NCBI GenBank assembly: GCA_002440045.1
Contig: DJRI01000054.1
Location: forward strand, 1-26,754
Reading direction: 5' to 3'
Length of the DNA: 26,754 nt
Source: Ruminococcaceae bacterium UBA6364
Lineage (GTDB): Bacteria > Bacillota > Clostridia > Oscillospirales > Acutalibacteraceae
Shown here: piece by piece, positions 14,635-22,264 of the stretch
Layout of the letters: each line of letters opens with the position of its first letter
Position numbering within the stretch: the stretch's first letter is position 1
Program-made: the position numbers and the translations under genes
Notes under the pieces: model-generated
Databases searched by the model: none
What the model was told of the DNA's origin: nothing
What the model saw: the letters and a program-made list of their open reading frames with translations, nothing else

Positions 14635-16401
14635 TCATTCGGCGTCTGAACTTAAATTATTTATAACAGCGCCGTTTATATATACCCACGTTCCCGCTTT
14701 AACATCGGTTTCGCACTTAAAGCCTATTTCGGACTGATACGTCATATAGCCGACGCTGTGCGAAGAATTGCCGCCGATATGCACAGAAAGCGGACTGAAA
14801 CACAAAGGCGCCACGCCGGAAAGCGTTGCAAGAACGGTGTCGGTATTTTTCGGCACGTCGGAAGACAGCGTAAAGCGCAGATTAAAAAACGCTGTATTAA
14901 GCGAAGAAAACACCCTTGCGTTACCTATAACAGAGCTGACGCACGCCTTGTTTTCGAGCCTTGAAAACACGTCCTCGCATTTTATACTGCCTAAAACGTT
15001 AAGGTCATATGCCACGGTAAGCTCGCCGTCTTTTTCGGCATAGCACCCAAACGCCGCACCCTTGCCGCCGCGCCTTATGTTAAAGGGAATATCGGCGCTT
15101 GATATTCTGCGGATAAACACGTTTTCTTCCGCAGTGAGCATATCTTTTACGGAAAGCTCCACATCGTAAGAATCGCTGACCGAGATTGTAGCCCCGCCGA
15201 ATATCACGGGTGAATTTTCGGCGTTAAGGCTAACATATGCGCTTTCGCCCGATTTTTTATATCTGAGCGTTACCGTTTCGCTGTTTCTGCCGCCTATACT
15301 GCTGAATTTTTTTGTAAATTCGGCGGCAAGATATGTTCCGAGATTTTCTTTTTCGCCCGAAAGAGCGCACCTGTAAAGCTTTGAAAAATCAAGCGACGGC
15401 GGCGAATAGTCCTCTATTTGCAGTGTTTTTTCCAATGTGGCTTTAAGTCCCCTGCTGTCTTTTAAAGTCACGGTCACTTTAACGCTTCCCGAGGCCGTTG
15501 CGGGAATTACGGCGGGCGCTTCGGTTTTTGTAACGCCGAAAGCATTTATTGATACCGAAGAAAACGACGCGCCGTATTTATACGATTCGTTTTTTAAAGA
15601 AACCGACACGCTGCTTTTGTTTTTAACAAAAACGCCCCAGCTTTTTATTGTGTCGCCGCCCTCAAGCGCGGTTTCAAAAGAAAACGACGGTCTGTATTCG
15701 GCAGTATCCGGTATTAAAAGCGTAAAGGAGCCGCTTTTTGTGCCGATAAGCTTTGAGCCGCTGTAGGTCTGCACGCTCACCGTGCCTTTGCCGCTTCTTT
15801 GGTTTTTTAAAGTGTTCGCCCAGCTTTTCGGTATTGTAAACGACGCGCCCGAAGCCCCCGATGCAATGCTTTTTTCGATTTTTTCACTGCCTAAAGAAAC
15901 CGTTATTTTATGACTGAAGGAAGATGCCGCCGAAGAAACCGTGACAGAAAGCGCATTGCCGGGGTTAATTTCTTTTGGGGACACTTCAAAAGACGAAGCG
16001 CGCGGTATGTCGGTACAATTAAAATCCGCAGAAACACTGCCGCCCGTAAGGGGCGAATCCATTGTAAAACTGCCGCTTATCGAAAGAGTGAGCGTACCGT
16101 CGGAATTGTGCGCCACGTCGCCCGACCAAAACCCAAGCGTCACGGTGGCGCCGTTTCTTGTGTCTATTTTAAGGTTTTTTGAAACCTTTACGCTTTTGCC
16201 GACCTTTATTTGGGCACTGTTGTCGCCTGTGTTAAGGTTATAAGCGGACTCGCTGTAGCCGTCGTTTCTTTTTACATAAAGCCCCACCGAAATGTTGCTT
16301 GTATTGTTTGCAATACTTTGCGAATTTTCGTTTATCTCAAGCCATACGTAGTACTTTTTGCCCGAAGTACCCGTACACGTTCCGTATTTTTTAGTCGCCG
16401 T
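14635..16401 (-). CDS. DUF859-type phage minor structural protein, apparent ACG start
   Basis: About 588 residues if read from ACG at 16401-16399. The N-terminus (MATKKYGTCTGTSGKKYYVW, NSQS, NNTSN, RNDGYSESAYN) and the GTLTLSISGSF, SVSADFNCTDIPRAS and GKGAAFGCYAEKDGEL segments match DUF859 tail or fibre proteins of Firmicutes phages: repeated Ig-like beta domains and a C-terminal domain probably contacting the cell surface. The first ordinary start, a GTG at codon 39, would remove the conserved GTCTGTSG part. GAGG ends 7 nt before the ACG, and a stop codon is four codons upstream. The gene overlaps the upstream gene by 11 nt. Confidence 0.8.
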   Translation of the reverse strand, partial: TATKKYGTCTGTSGKKYYVWLEINENSQSIANNTSNISVGLYVKRNDGYSESAYNLNTGDNSAQIKVGKSVKVSKNLKIDTRNGATVTLGFWSGDVAHNSDGTLTLSISGSFTMDSPLTGGSVSADFNCTDIPRASSFEVSPKEINPGNALSVTVSSAASSFSHKITVSLGSEKIEKSIASGASGASFTIPKSWANTLKNQRSGKGTVSVQTYSGSKLIGTKSGSFTLLIPDTAEYRPSFSFETALEGGDTIKSWGVFVKNKSSVSVSLKNESYKYGASFSSVSINAFGVTKTEAPAVIPATASGSVKVTVTLKDSRGLKATLEKTLQIEDYSPPSLDFSKLYRCALSGEKENLGTYLAAEFTKKFSSIGGRNSETVTLRYKKSGESAYVSLNAENSPVIFGGATISVSDSYDVELSVKDMLTAEENVFIRRISSADIPFNIRRGGKGAAFGCYAEKDGELTVAYDLNVLGSIKCEDVFSRLENKACVSSVIGNARVFSSLNTAFFNLRFTLSSDVPKNTDTVLATLSGVAPLCFSPLSVHIGGNSSHSVGYMTYQSEIGFKCETDVKAGTWVYINGAVINNLSSDAE

Positions 16402-17383
16402 AAGACCACCTCACTTCAAGTCCGTTGTTTGTAACGTCAAAGGCAAAAAAGCCGTCGCTTTCGTTTCCTATTTCAAGGCAGTCAAGCACCTGGGCGCGTG
16501 TTATATAAAGGTTACTGCCCGAAATATAGGCTACCTCGCAATCACCCTGAAAAAACGTCAGTCTGTCGTTTGTAAAACGCGCTTTTATAAGGCTGTCGCT
16601 TCTGCCTATCTCAATACCGAAAACGCCCTCCGAAAGCTCGCCGCGCCTTATGTATGCGTCCACAGACGAAATAAATGTCGAAACGCTGCCGCCCACGCTT
16701 GAAATATCAGAAGAAAGGCGCGAAACCTCAGAAGAAAAGCTTTCGGTAATGTCGCTTGCCGTTTGCGTTATTTTCGACGAAACCGTCTCGCTAAGCTCGT
16801 CCACGTCGCTTTTCTTTGCGTACACATTCGACACCTGCGATATAATCGCGTCCGAAAGCACGCCTATTTCAGCCTTGTTTTCGAGCTTGTAGCTTTCAAG
16901 CTCCGTTTCAACGCTTTCAATACTTTCGGCATTCGCCTTTATTGACGAGGCGTTTTGCGAAATAAGCGACTGTGCGCTGTCTTTATATTCGCCGAAATCC
17001 GATTTCAGCGTATAATTTTGAGAGACGGACTGTTCAATTTTTTTCTCGCTTTTTTCGATTGCAGAGGTGTATTCGCGCTCAATTTCGCCTGCGGTTGAAA
17101 TGATGTCGCTTTTAAGCGTTTCAAACCTTTCCGCAATCTCTTTTTTAAGCTTTTTTGCCGTAATATCGTTTTTTTGAGCCGTTTTATAAAGGCTCTCTTT
17201 TTTTGCCGCGCCCTCAAGCTTTTGCGAAAGCGACGGCGACAGATTTTCACAGTCAAGCGATGAAAGCGCTATTGAAAGCGTTTCGTTAAGCTCTGTAAGA
17301 TACCCTTTAAGAACGGTGAATTTTTCGTCTACAGCGTACTTTTTTGAGCTTATGTCCGGCAAAAGAAGATTAAGCTCATACAT
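16391..17383 (-). CDS. Phage coiled-coil fibre / minor tail protein
   Basis: A 330-residue protein. Residues about 1-225 are almost wholly helical with repeating Ser/Ala/Glu heptads (SDVDELSETVSSKITQTASD), typical of trimeric phage fibres. The last 100 residues (GVFGIEIGRSDSLIKARFTN, VAYISGSNLYITRAQVLDCL, then GNESDGFFAFDVTNNGLEV) match a tip domain common at the end of tail proteins of Clostridial phages. I chose the ATG at 17383, which overlaps the upstream gene by 8 nt and has AAAGGGG 11 nt upstream. It probably mediates host adsorption with the DUF859 protein. Confidence 0.75.
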   Translation of the reverse strand: MYELNLLLPDISSKKYAVDEKFTVLKGYLTELNETLSIALSSLDCENLSPSLSQKLEGAAKKESLYKTAQKNDITAKKLKKEIAERFETLKSDIISTAGEIEREYTSAIEKSEKKIEQSVSQNYTLKSDFGEYKDSAQSLISQNASSIKANAESIESVETELESYKLENKAEIGVLSDAIISQVSNVYAKKSDVDELSETVSSKITQTASDITESFSSEVSRLSSDISSVGGSVSTFISSVDAYIRRGELSEGVFGIEIGRSDSLIKARFTNDRLTFFQGDCEVAYISGSNLYITRAQVLDCLEIGNESDGFFAFDVTNNGLEVRWSYGD

Positions 17384-19139
17384 TAAGGTTACTTCCCCTT
17401 TCATATACTCTTGCAATGCTTAAAAGTCTTGCGCTCCCCTTGCCCTCAATGCGTATTTTTAAGCAGTCACAGCGCCGCGTAATGCAAGGGACGGTATAAG
17501 AGCCTGTTTTTTTGGCTGTAAATTCCGTTTCTTTTTCCCACACGCCCGAATCGTCATAAGAAAAGCTTATTTTGACCGTTGCGTTTTCTTTTACGCTCAT
17601 ACGAAGCTCTATATTTGAATAATACTTGTTCCCGGGAAGCGCCGTTCCCCAAAGCCCCGTTTCAAGAAGCCAGCTTACATTTTCTTCAAGCGAAAACCCG
17701 CCGAGCACGTTTGCAAAATTGCCGTATGTGACTTCGCCGTCCGAAAGATAAAGCTTTGTTTCGCCGTCCTTTTTTGCAAGAAAATACAAATTGCAGTTGC
17801 ATTTTGCAAACTCCTTAACGTCAATACCGTCCTCTTTGTGCCACACGCCGTTTTGCTCGTCAAACGAAAAAAGCGTTCTTTTGTTATTTCTGTCGCTCAT
17901 ACAAACGCTGTATATATCCCCGAGGGCTTCTCCCACGGCGTCTTTATAATATTCGCTCCCGAGAGGCGCGGATATTGAAACGGGCACGCCGCCGTCATAC
18001 CTGCAAATGCAGGTCGGCGATTTATAATAAAGCGACTCGTTTAAAAGCGCAACCGAGCGTTCGCTTCCTTTTTGAACGCCGCGAAGATACGACGAAGTTA
18101 CGGTAAACGGCGGATAGCCGCCGTATATTTTGTGAAGGCAGTTTTCTTTAAAAAACAGTGCGTACCCGCGGTAGCTCACAGCGGCGGTAAACTCGCCGTC
18201 CGTGCCGACCGTGACGGCATAAGAGTCGGTCGAAAGCCCCTCGAAGCAGTTGAAATTTTCGGGGTCGCCGAGCTTTGAAGCGTATATTTCATTATTTTTT
18301 GAAGAACAGCCCCAAAGCCTGTTGCCGTTTTCGCAGACAAAATCCATATCGGGCAGCTTTCGCGTTACGGTTACGCCGCCTTTTTGCGTGAACGCCGCGG
18401 GGATTATGCCGATAATAACCAGGCTGTCCGAAGTCTTGCTTTGAACAACAAAAGTGCCGTTAAGAGAAGCTTCTTTTATGCCGCTTAAAGCTATGCCGTC
18501 GCCCTTTTTAAACTGCGCGCCGATATTAGGCGAAGATATTTTCACATATGTCTCCGAAATTTCGCTCCATATTTCTTCGTCCGAAGAATATACGTTAAGC
18601 GTGTATACTTCACCGGAGGTGTCAAGCCACAGCGTTCCGTTTTCGGGGGATTCGGGCGGGGTCGCGGAGGAAATTATGTTTTCCTCTTCTTCGCCGCCGC
18701 GCCGACACATTGAAAAGCTGACAGAAACGCCGTCGCCCGCAAGAAACTCCGCTTCAAGACTTCCGCAGTCTTTGACGTCAAGGGTGTTTACATACACTTT
18801 ATCGGGGAACACAAGAAGCTTTGAACCCATAGAAACAAAGCTTCTTTTTGTTTCACTGTCTAAAAAAGTAAGCCCCGTTACCGCTTCGTCGCCGTAATAA
18901 AGCCTGCCGTTTTTTATAAAGCAAAGCCTGTCTTTTCCGAAAAGCCCACAAAGCCCGTCGCCGCCTATATTGAAAATCCCTCTTTTATTTCTTGACGAAA
19001 CTGCGGGAAAGCTTTGAGAGCTGATATTTTCCTCGTCAAAAAACGTGTTTTCGGCCGCTTTAAGCCGTTTGTCAAGACCGCAAAAATCGGTGATTATTTC
19101 TTCGCTTCTTTGCGGCGGTTTAATTTCAGGCTTATACAT
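17376..19139 (-). CDS. Large phage structural protein, candidate tail nozzle/needle-hub (P22 gp10-like)
   Basis: A 587-residue, nearly all-beta protein with repeated short strands and aromatic turns (LCFIKNGRLYYGDEAV, KLLVFPDKVYVNT, LYYKSPTCICRYDGGVPVS), suggesting a beta-propeller-like body. The C-terminal 100 residues form a beta-sandwich-like part. It lies right after the adaptor and before the fibres. The element has no tape-measure or tube genes, so this large protein is the best candidate for the short tail that closes the portal, like P22 gp10 or T7 gp12. That assignment rests on position and fold impression only. It overlaps the adaptor gene by 8 nt. Confidence 0.55.
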   Translation of the reverse strand: MYKPEIKPPQRSEEIITDFCGLDKRLKAAENTFFDEENISSQSFPAVSSRNKRGIFNIGGDGLCGLFGKDRLCFIKNGRLYYGDEAVTGLTFLDSETKRSFVSMGSKLLVFPDKVYVNTLDVKDCGSLEAEFLAGDGVSVSFSMCRRGGEEEENIISSATPPESPENGTLWLDTSGEVYTLNVYSSDEEIWSEISETYVKISSPNIGAQFKKGDGIALSGIKEASLNGTFVVQSKTSDSLVIIGIIPAAFTQKGGVTVTRKLPDMDFVCENGNRLWGCSSKNNEIYASKLGDPENFNCFEGLSTDSYAVTVGTDGEFTAAVSYRGYALFFKENCLHKIYGGYPPFTVTSSYLRGVQKGSERSVALLNESLYYKSPTCICRYDGGVPVSISAPLGSEYYKDAVGEALGDIYSVCMSDRNNKRTLFSFDEQNGVWHKEDGIDVKEFAKCNCNLYFLAKKDGETKLYLSDGEVTYGNFANVLGGFSLEENVSWLLETGLWGTALPGNKYYSNIELRMSVKENATVKISFSYDDSGVWEKETEFTAKKTGSYTVPCITRRCDCLKIRIEGKGSARLLSIARVYERGSNLNV

Positions 19140-19509
19140 AAAATCCGCCTGCCTTTATTTCGCACGCACCCTGGACGCGTTTTTCGCGGCTTATAAAGCA
19201 CGAAAGCTCATAATAAAGCCTGTTAAAAACAGAAGAAGAGCAGTTGTATCTTGCCGTTTCGCCGTTTAAAAGGTCGCTTTGCATAATAAGATACGCCGTA
19301 TAAATTTCGGCATATTCCTCGGGCGCCAAAAGCTTTGTTGATTTTGGGGTGCTTTCGGTGTAGCCCGAAAAGCTCACTTTAGTGCGCGGCTTTAAAAGCT
19401 CGCAAAAAATTTTCATATCGAGCTGTGAAAGCCAGTTTATTTTAAGCGCCTCGCCTATGCTGTTTTTTCTTTCCTCGTCAAAAAGCGACAAAGCCTTTGA
19501 AACCGTCAT
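19132..19509 (-). CDS. Phage head-tail adaptor (connector) protein
   Basis: A 125-residue, mainly helical protein. The pattern of TVSKALSLFDEERKNS, KINWLSQLD, LLAPEEYAEIYTAYLIMQSD, and ARYNCSSSVFNRLYYEL matches a widespread adaptor family in phages of Clostridia, placed after the capsid gene. Such proteins form a ring under the portal. The ATG is 9 nt after GAGG. It overlaps the next gene by 8 nt. Confidence 0.75.
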   Translation of the reverse strand: MTVSKALSLFDEERKNSIGEALKINWLSQLDMKIFCELLKPRTKVSFSGYTESTPKSTKLLAPEEYAEIYTAYLIMQSDLLNGETARYNCSSSVFNRLYYELSCFISREKRVQGACEIKAGGFYV

Positions 19510-19520
19510 TTTTCACCACC

Positions 19521-19736
19521 TCAGACAGAAATGTTTTCATCAATATATCTTGCCGAAACCGCCGCCATTTCGGCGCTGTTTTCAATTACCTCGGCAAAGC
19601 GCTCGGGTACTTCGACGTTTTTTCCGGTCTGCACCAAAATACGCTCGCCGTTTACGGCGATAAATCTTTCGGTGTCGTTTCTCGATTCTTTCGGAATAAA
19701 TACGCTGACGCATTTTTCGTTAGGTTTAACGTTCAT
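19521..19736 (-). CDS. Small phage capsid-associated protein of unknown function
   Basis: A 71-residue protein with ERFIAVNGERILVQTGKNV and VEVPERFAEVIENS. This layout recurs in small proteins found next to capsid genes in Firmicutes phages. It may be a head decoration protein or minor factor, but no activity is known. I chose the ATG at 19736 (AAAGGAAG 6 nt upstream) over an earlier in-frame start. It lies between the capsid and adaptor genes. Confidence 0.6.
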   Translation of the reverse strand: MNVKPNEKCVSVFIPKESRNDTERFIAVNGERILVQTGKNVEVPERFAEVIENSAEMAAVSARYIDENISV

Positions 19737-19755
19737 TTTATTCTTCCTTTCTTTC

Positions 19756-19792
19756 GTCCCGCCGCGCAAGACGCGCAAAGAGCGCGGCGGAC
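19756..19792 (-). terminator. GC-rich intercistronic hairpin after the capsid gene
   Basis: An 11-bp GC-rich stem with one bulged C (19756-19767 with 19782-19792) and a 14-nt loop, without a T-run. It may protect the 3' end of the capsid mRNA or reduce read-through, so that capsid protein is made in excess over downstream products. Confidence 0.5.
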
Positions 19793-19813
19793 CTTTAATT
19801 AATTTATGTTATT

Positions 19814-21094
19814 TCAGTTTGCTTCTGCGTTATTGCTGAAAGCCGAGCCGCTTTCAATACGCACCATATATTCTTCAACAAGGCGCTTTGCGGTTTTAAG
19901 AGCCTTCCAGCCGACAGAGGAGCGCTGATTAAGCGGGTCGTTTCCGTAACCCTTCTGTTTTACGATGTGCTCGATGCCGCCGCCCGTGACAGACGTAACG
20001 CCGTAAGCGTCCGCGCCGATTATCATTGTTGCGAAAACGGCGCAGTTGTTTTTGCCGCCCTCGCCGGGGTAAATAACGGCGCCCTCTGCAGCGTCCGAAG
20101 TCGGGATAGTGTCGTCCGAAGAAGAAACCGTAATTGAGCTTTTTGCAACGCCTACGCCCGCTGCGGCGCTCGCTATTGTATAAGACTTGCCGCCGAGAGA
20201 GATTTTTCTGCCTGCAAGCGCGGTTGCCTCTTTAGAAGTGAGCTTTTCGCTTATTTCAACCGTTCTTGAAGCCGCCGTAAGCGCGGTTGCGACAGAAAAT
20301 GTGCCGTGGTTTGCAGTAAAAGGCGCGCCCTTAAAAATCTTTGCCTCGGTGCTTTCAACAAAGCGAACGCCGCCGAGACAGCCGATTTCACCCGTAAGCA
20401 TATTTTCGGGCGAAGCGTACTTCTGAACGTCCATCCACTGATTGCCCGCCTCCTGCATAAGGTCATAGGCAACGTAAGGATGAATAATTCCGACGTAGTA
20501 GCCGTCAATCTTGGGCGCGTTCATGGCTTTAAGCTCTGCCGCCGCCTTGAAAACATCTTTAACGCGAAGCTTTGAAGTTGAGTCGATAAGATGTCTTGAC
20601 GTAATTTCCGTTTCGCCCGAAGAAGAAACGCTCGGGCAGTAAATTACGTTTGTGCCGCCGACTATCTCGTTTCTTACAACGGTGTCCATAGTAAGACCCG
20701 CCTGTGCCGAAAGCTGTTTTGTAGCCTCGACTATGGTGTTATCGACCGCAGTAAGCTCAAGCACATCCGTCTGCTCAACATAGTCGCCGTACTGCTCTAC
20801 GCTTGCACTGACGCTTGAAACGTTAAGCTTGTTGCCCGACGGCGTTACGCCCTCGGTAAGCGGTGTGAGCGCCTTAGGGAGCGCCGAAAACTTTCTGAAT
20901 TCAATGATTTTGCCGCCGTTCTGCGGAATATCGCGCTTCTGCCCGAACTGGTCGTGAACAAGATAAGGCGAAGCAAGCGTAATAAGCGTTTTGTCATAAA
21001 ACGTTTTCATCTCGGGCGAAAGCGCGCCGTCGGTTGTTTTGTTGAGTGCGTCGCCTGCCGCGAAAAGCTGAATGTTAAGTTTGAATTTTTTCAT
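19814..21094 (-). CDS. Phage major capsid protein (N4-gp56 / P22 coat-like)
   Basis: A 426-residue protein. The beginning (MKKFKLNIQLFAAGDALNKT, then LSPEMKTFYDKTLITLASPYLVHDQFGQKR, IPQNGGKIIEFRKFSALPKA) is typical of N4-gp56-family major capsid proteins with the HK97 fold. The middle has PKIDGYYVGIIHPYVAYDLMQ and the LTGEIGCLGGVRFVES segment, also typical. An inserted beta-rich part around residues 270-345 is probably a surface domain. AAAGGAAATTT precedes the ATG. The neighbours, scaffold and adaptor, fit. Confidence 0.9.
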   Translation of the reverse strand: MKKFKLNIQLFAAGDALNKTTDGALSPEMKTFYDKTLITLASPYLVHDQFGQKRDIPQNGGKIIEFRKFSALPKALTPLTEGVTPSGNKLNVSSVSASVEQYGDYVEQTDVLELTAVDNTIVEATKQLSAQAGLTMDTVVRNEIVGGTNVIYCPSVSSSGETEITSRHLIDSTSKLRVKDVFKAAAELKAMNAPKIDGYYVGIIHPYVAYDLMQEAGNQWMDVQKYASPENMLTGEIGCLGGVRFVESTEAKIFKGAPFTANHGTFSVATALTAASRTVEISEKLTSKEATALAGRKISLGGKSYTIASAAAGVGVAKSSITVSSSDDTIPTSDAAEGAVIYPGEGGKNNCAVFATMIIGADAYGVTSVTGGGIEHIVKQKGYGNDPLNQRSSVGWKALKTAKRLVEEYMVRIESGSAFSNNAEAN

Positions 21095-21115
21095 AAATTT
21101 CCTTTCTTAAAGGGG

Positions 21116-21871
21116 TCAGAACTGAACCTTTGCCCCCTTTTCAACCTGTTTTAAAATATTGATTATGTCGTTTTTTGTAAGAGCGTTAACGTCGAGAGCC
21201 GTAACCGCCGCGCCGGATTGCAAAAGTCCGTTTTCAAGCGGCCGCGCCGCTCTTTCCTCTCGTCCTTTTGCAAGCTGCTCTTTCAAAGCGTGCGCCGTGT
21301 ATTCCATGGCGCCGCTTATAAGCTCGTCCTTGTGCACCGTTTCAAAGGCGTCTTTAACGCTTATTCCGTTTTTAACAAGCTTAAAAAACAGCTCGCTTTC
21401 GCGAAGCTCCTTGCGAATATCAAAATCCGGATAAAGCTCTTTAAGCCCCTCGCCCTGAAGCACAAGACTGCGCATTTCATCGCTCTCGGCGTTTTCAGAG
21501 CCGTCGTTTTCGTTAACGCCGTTTTCTTTGCCGAGCGCGTTTTCAAGCCCCGAAAAATCGCCGCTTTCAAGCCCGAATTTTTCATAAAGCCCGTTAATAA
21601 CGGGCGAAGCCCCCTCATAAAACGCCTCAAGCTCTTTTGTTTTTTTAAATCTTTTGTCGATTATGCTTTGAACCTTTTCGGAAAACTCTTTTTTATATTT
21701 TCCGTTAATAAGCCCTTCAAAGCCTTCTTCGCCCGTGTTTTCGCCGGCGGCGCGATTTTCGCTTTCAGAAGAATTGTTTGAAGCTTCCGAAGAATTGTTT
21801 GAAGCTTCCGCACCGTTTCCAATGCCCTCGCCAAACCTCTGAATATCAAGCGTAAGTCTTTTCTTTTTCAT
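21116..21871 (-). CDS. Phage scaffolding protein
   Basis: A 251-residue, highly charged and helical protein just upstream of the capsid gene, the usual position of a scaffold. It begins MKKKRLTLDIQRFGEG, a leader also seen at the capsid protein's start (LNIQLFA) and common in Firmicutes phage heads. A low-complexity Asn/Ser/Glu stretch includes a perfect tandem repeat (EASNNSS twice). The C-terminal DVNALTKNDIINILKQVEKG is a small helical capsid-binding-like end. AAAGGA precedes the ATG. It is released or degraded after capsid assembly. Confidence 0.75.
   Translation of the reverse strand: MKKKRLTLDIQRFGEGIGNGAEASNNSSEASNNSSESENRAAGENTGEEGFEGLINGKYKKEFSEKVQSIIDKRFKKTKELEAFYEGASPVINGLYEKFGLESGDFSGLENALGKENGVNENDGSENAESDEMRSLVLQGEGLKELYPDFDIRKELRESELFFKLVKNGISVKDAFETVHKDELISGAMEYTAHALKEQLAKGREERAARPLENGLLQSGAAVTALDVNALTKNDIINILKQVEKGAKVQF
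21768..21809. repeat. Perfect 2 x 21-bp tandem repeat in the scaffold gene
   Basis: Two identical 21-bp units (21768-21788 and 21789-21809), in frame, encoding the EASNNSS duplication in the flexible N-terminal part of the scaffold protein. Slippage could change the copy number without a frameshift. Confidence 0.9.
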
Positions 21872-21958
21872 TAAAAATCCTTTCTTTTATCGCGATAAAT
21901 TTCATCGTCTTTCCGAAGTGCCTTTTATATTTTAAATGCCGCGCTGTACATCACGGCA

Positions 21959-22264
21959 CTATTCAACCGTTATTTCACCCGGGTATTCTTCCGAAAATGC
22001 GGATATAATCGACACTAATGCGTCTTTTATCCCCAAAAACCGTTCAAGAGAAAAATCGAACGGCTCGACTTCAAAATAAATATATCCGTCCTCACGAATG
22101 CTTCTTATAAGCTTCACTTTGCCGTCCGCTTCTTCGTCAAGAAGCAGATTGCACGAATACGAAAGAAGCTTTTCGGCTGTTTTTTCGGCATCGCCGCGCT
22201 CTTTAGACGCTCTCGCCGCCAAAATAAACCTGTCGTAATATGTTTTAAACCCCACTTCAAGCAA
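21959..22264 (-). CDS. Phage protein of unknown function between portal and scaffold
   Basis: A 101-residue, mixed alpha/beta protein. A helical first half (FKTYYDRFILAARASKERGD) precedes beta strands (GKVKLIRSIREDGYIYFEVE). No signal peptide or membrane helix. I do not recognise it. The start is TTG overlapping the portal stop by 8 nt; a GTG three codons later is possible. An 87-nt gap before the scaffold gene holds a weak hairpin only. Confidence 0.6.
   Translation of the reverse strand: MLEVGFKTYYDRFILAARASKERGDAEKTAEKLLSYSCNLLLDEEADGKVKLIRSIREDGYIYFEVEPFDFSLERFLGIKDALVSIISAFSEEYPGEITVE

Noticed and set aside
21218..21781. A 187-codon plus-strand frame opposite the scaffold gene
   Set aside because: Phe/Lys-rich antisense shadow of a Glu/Lys-rich gene.
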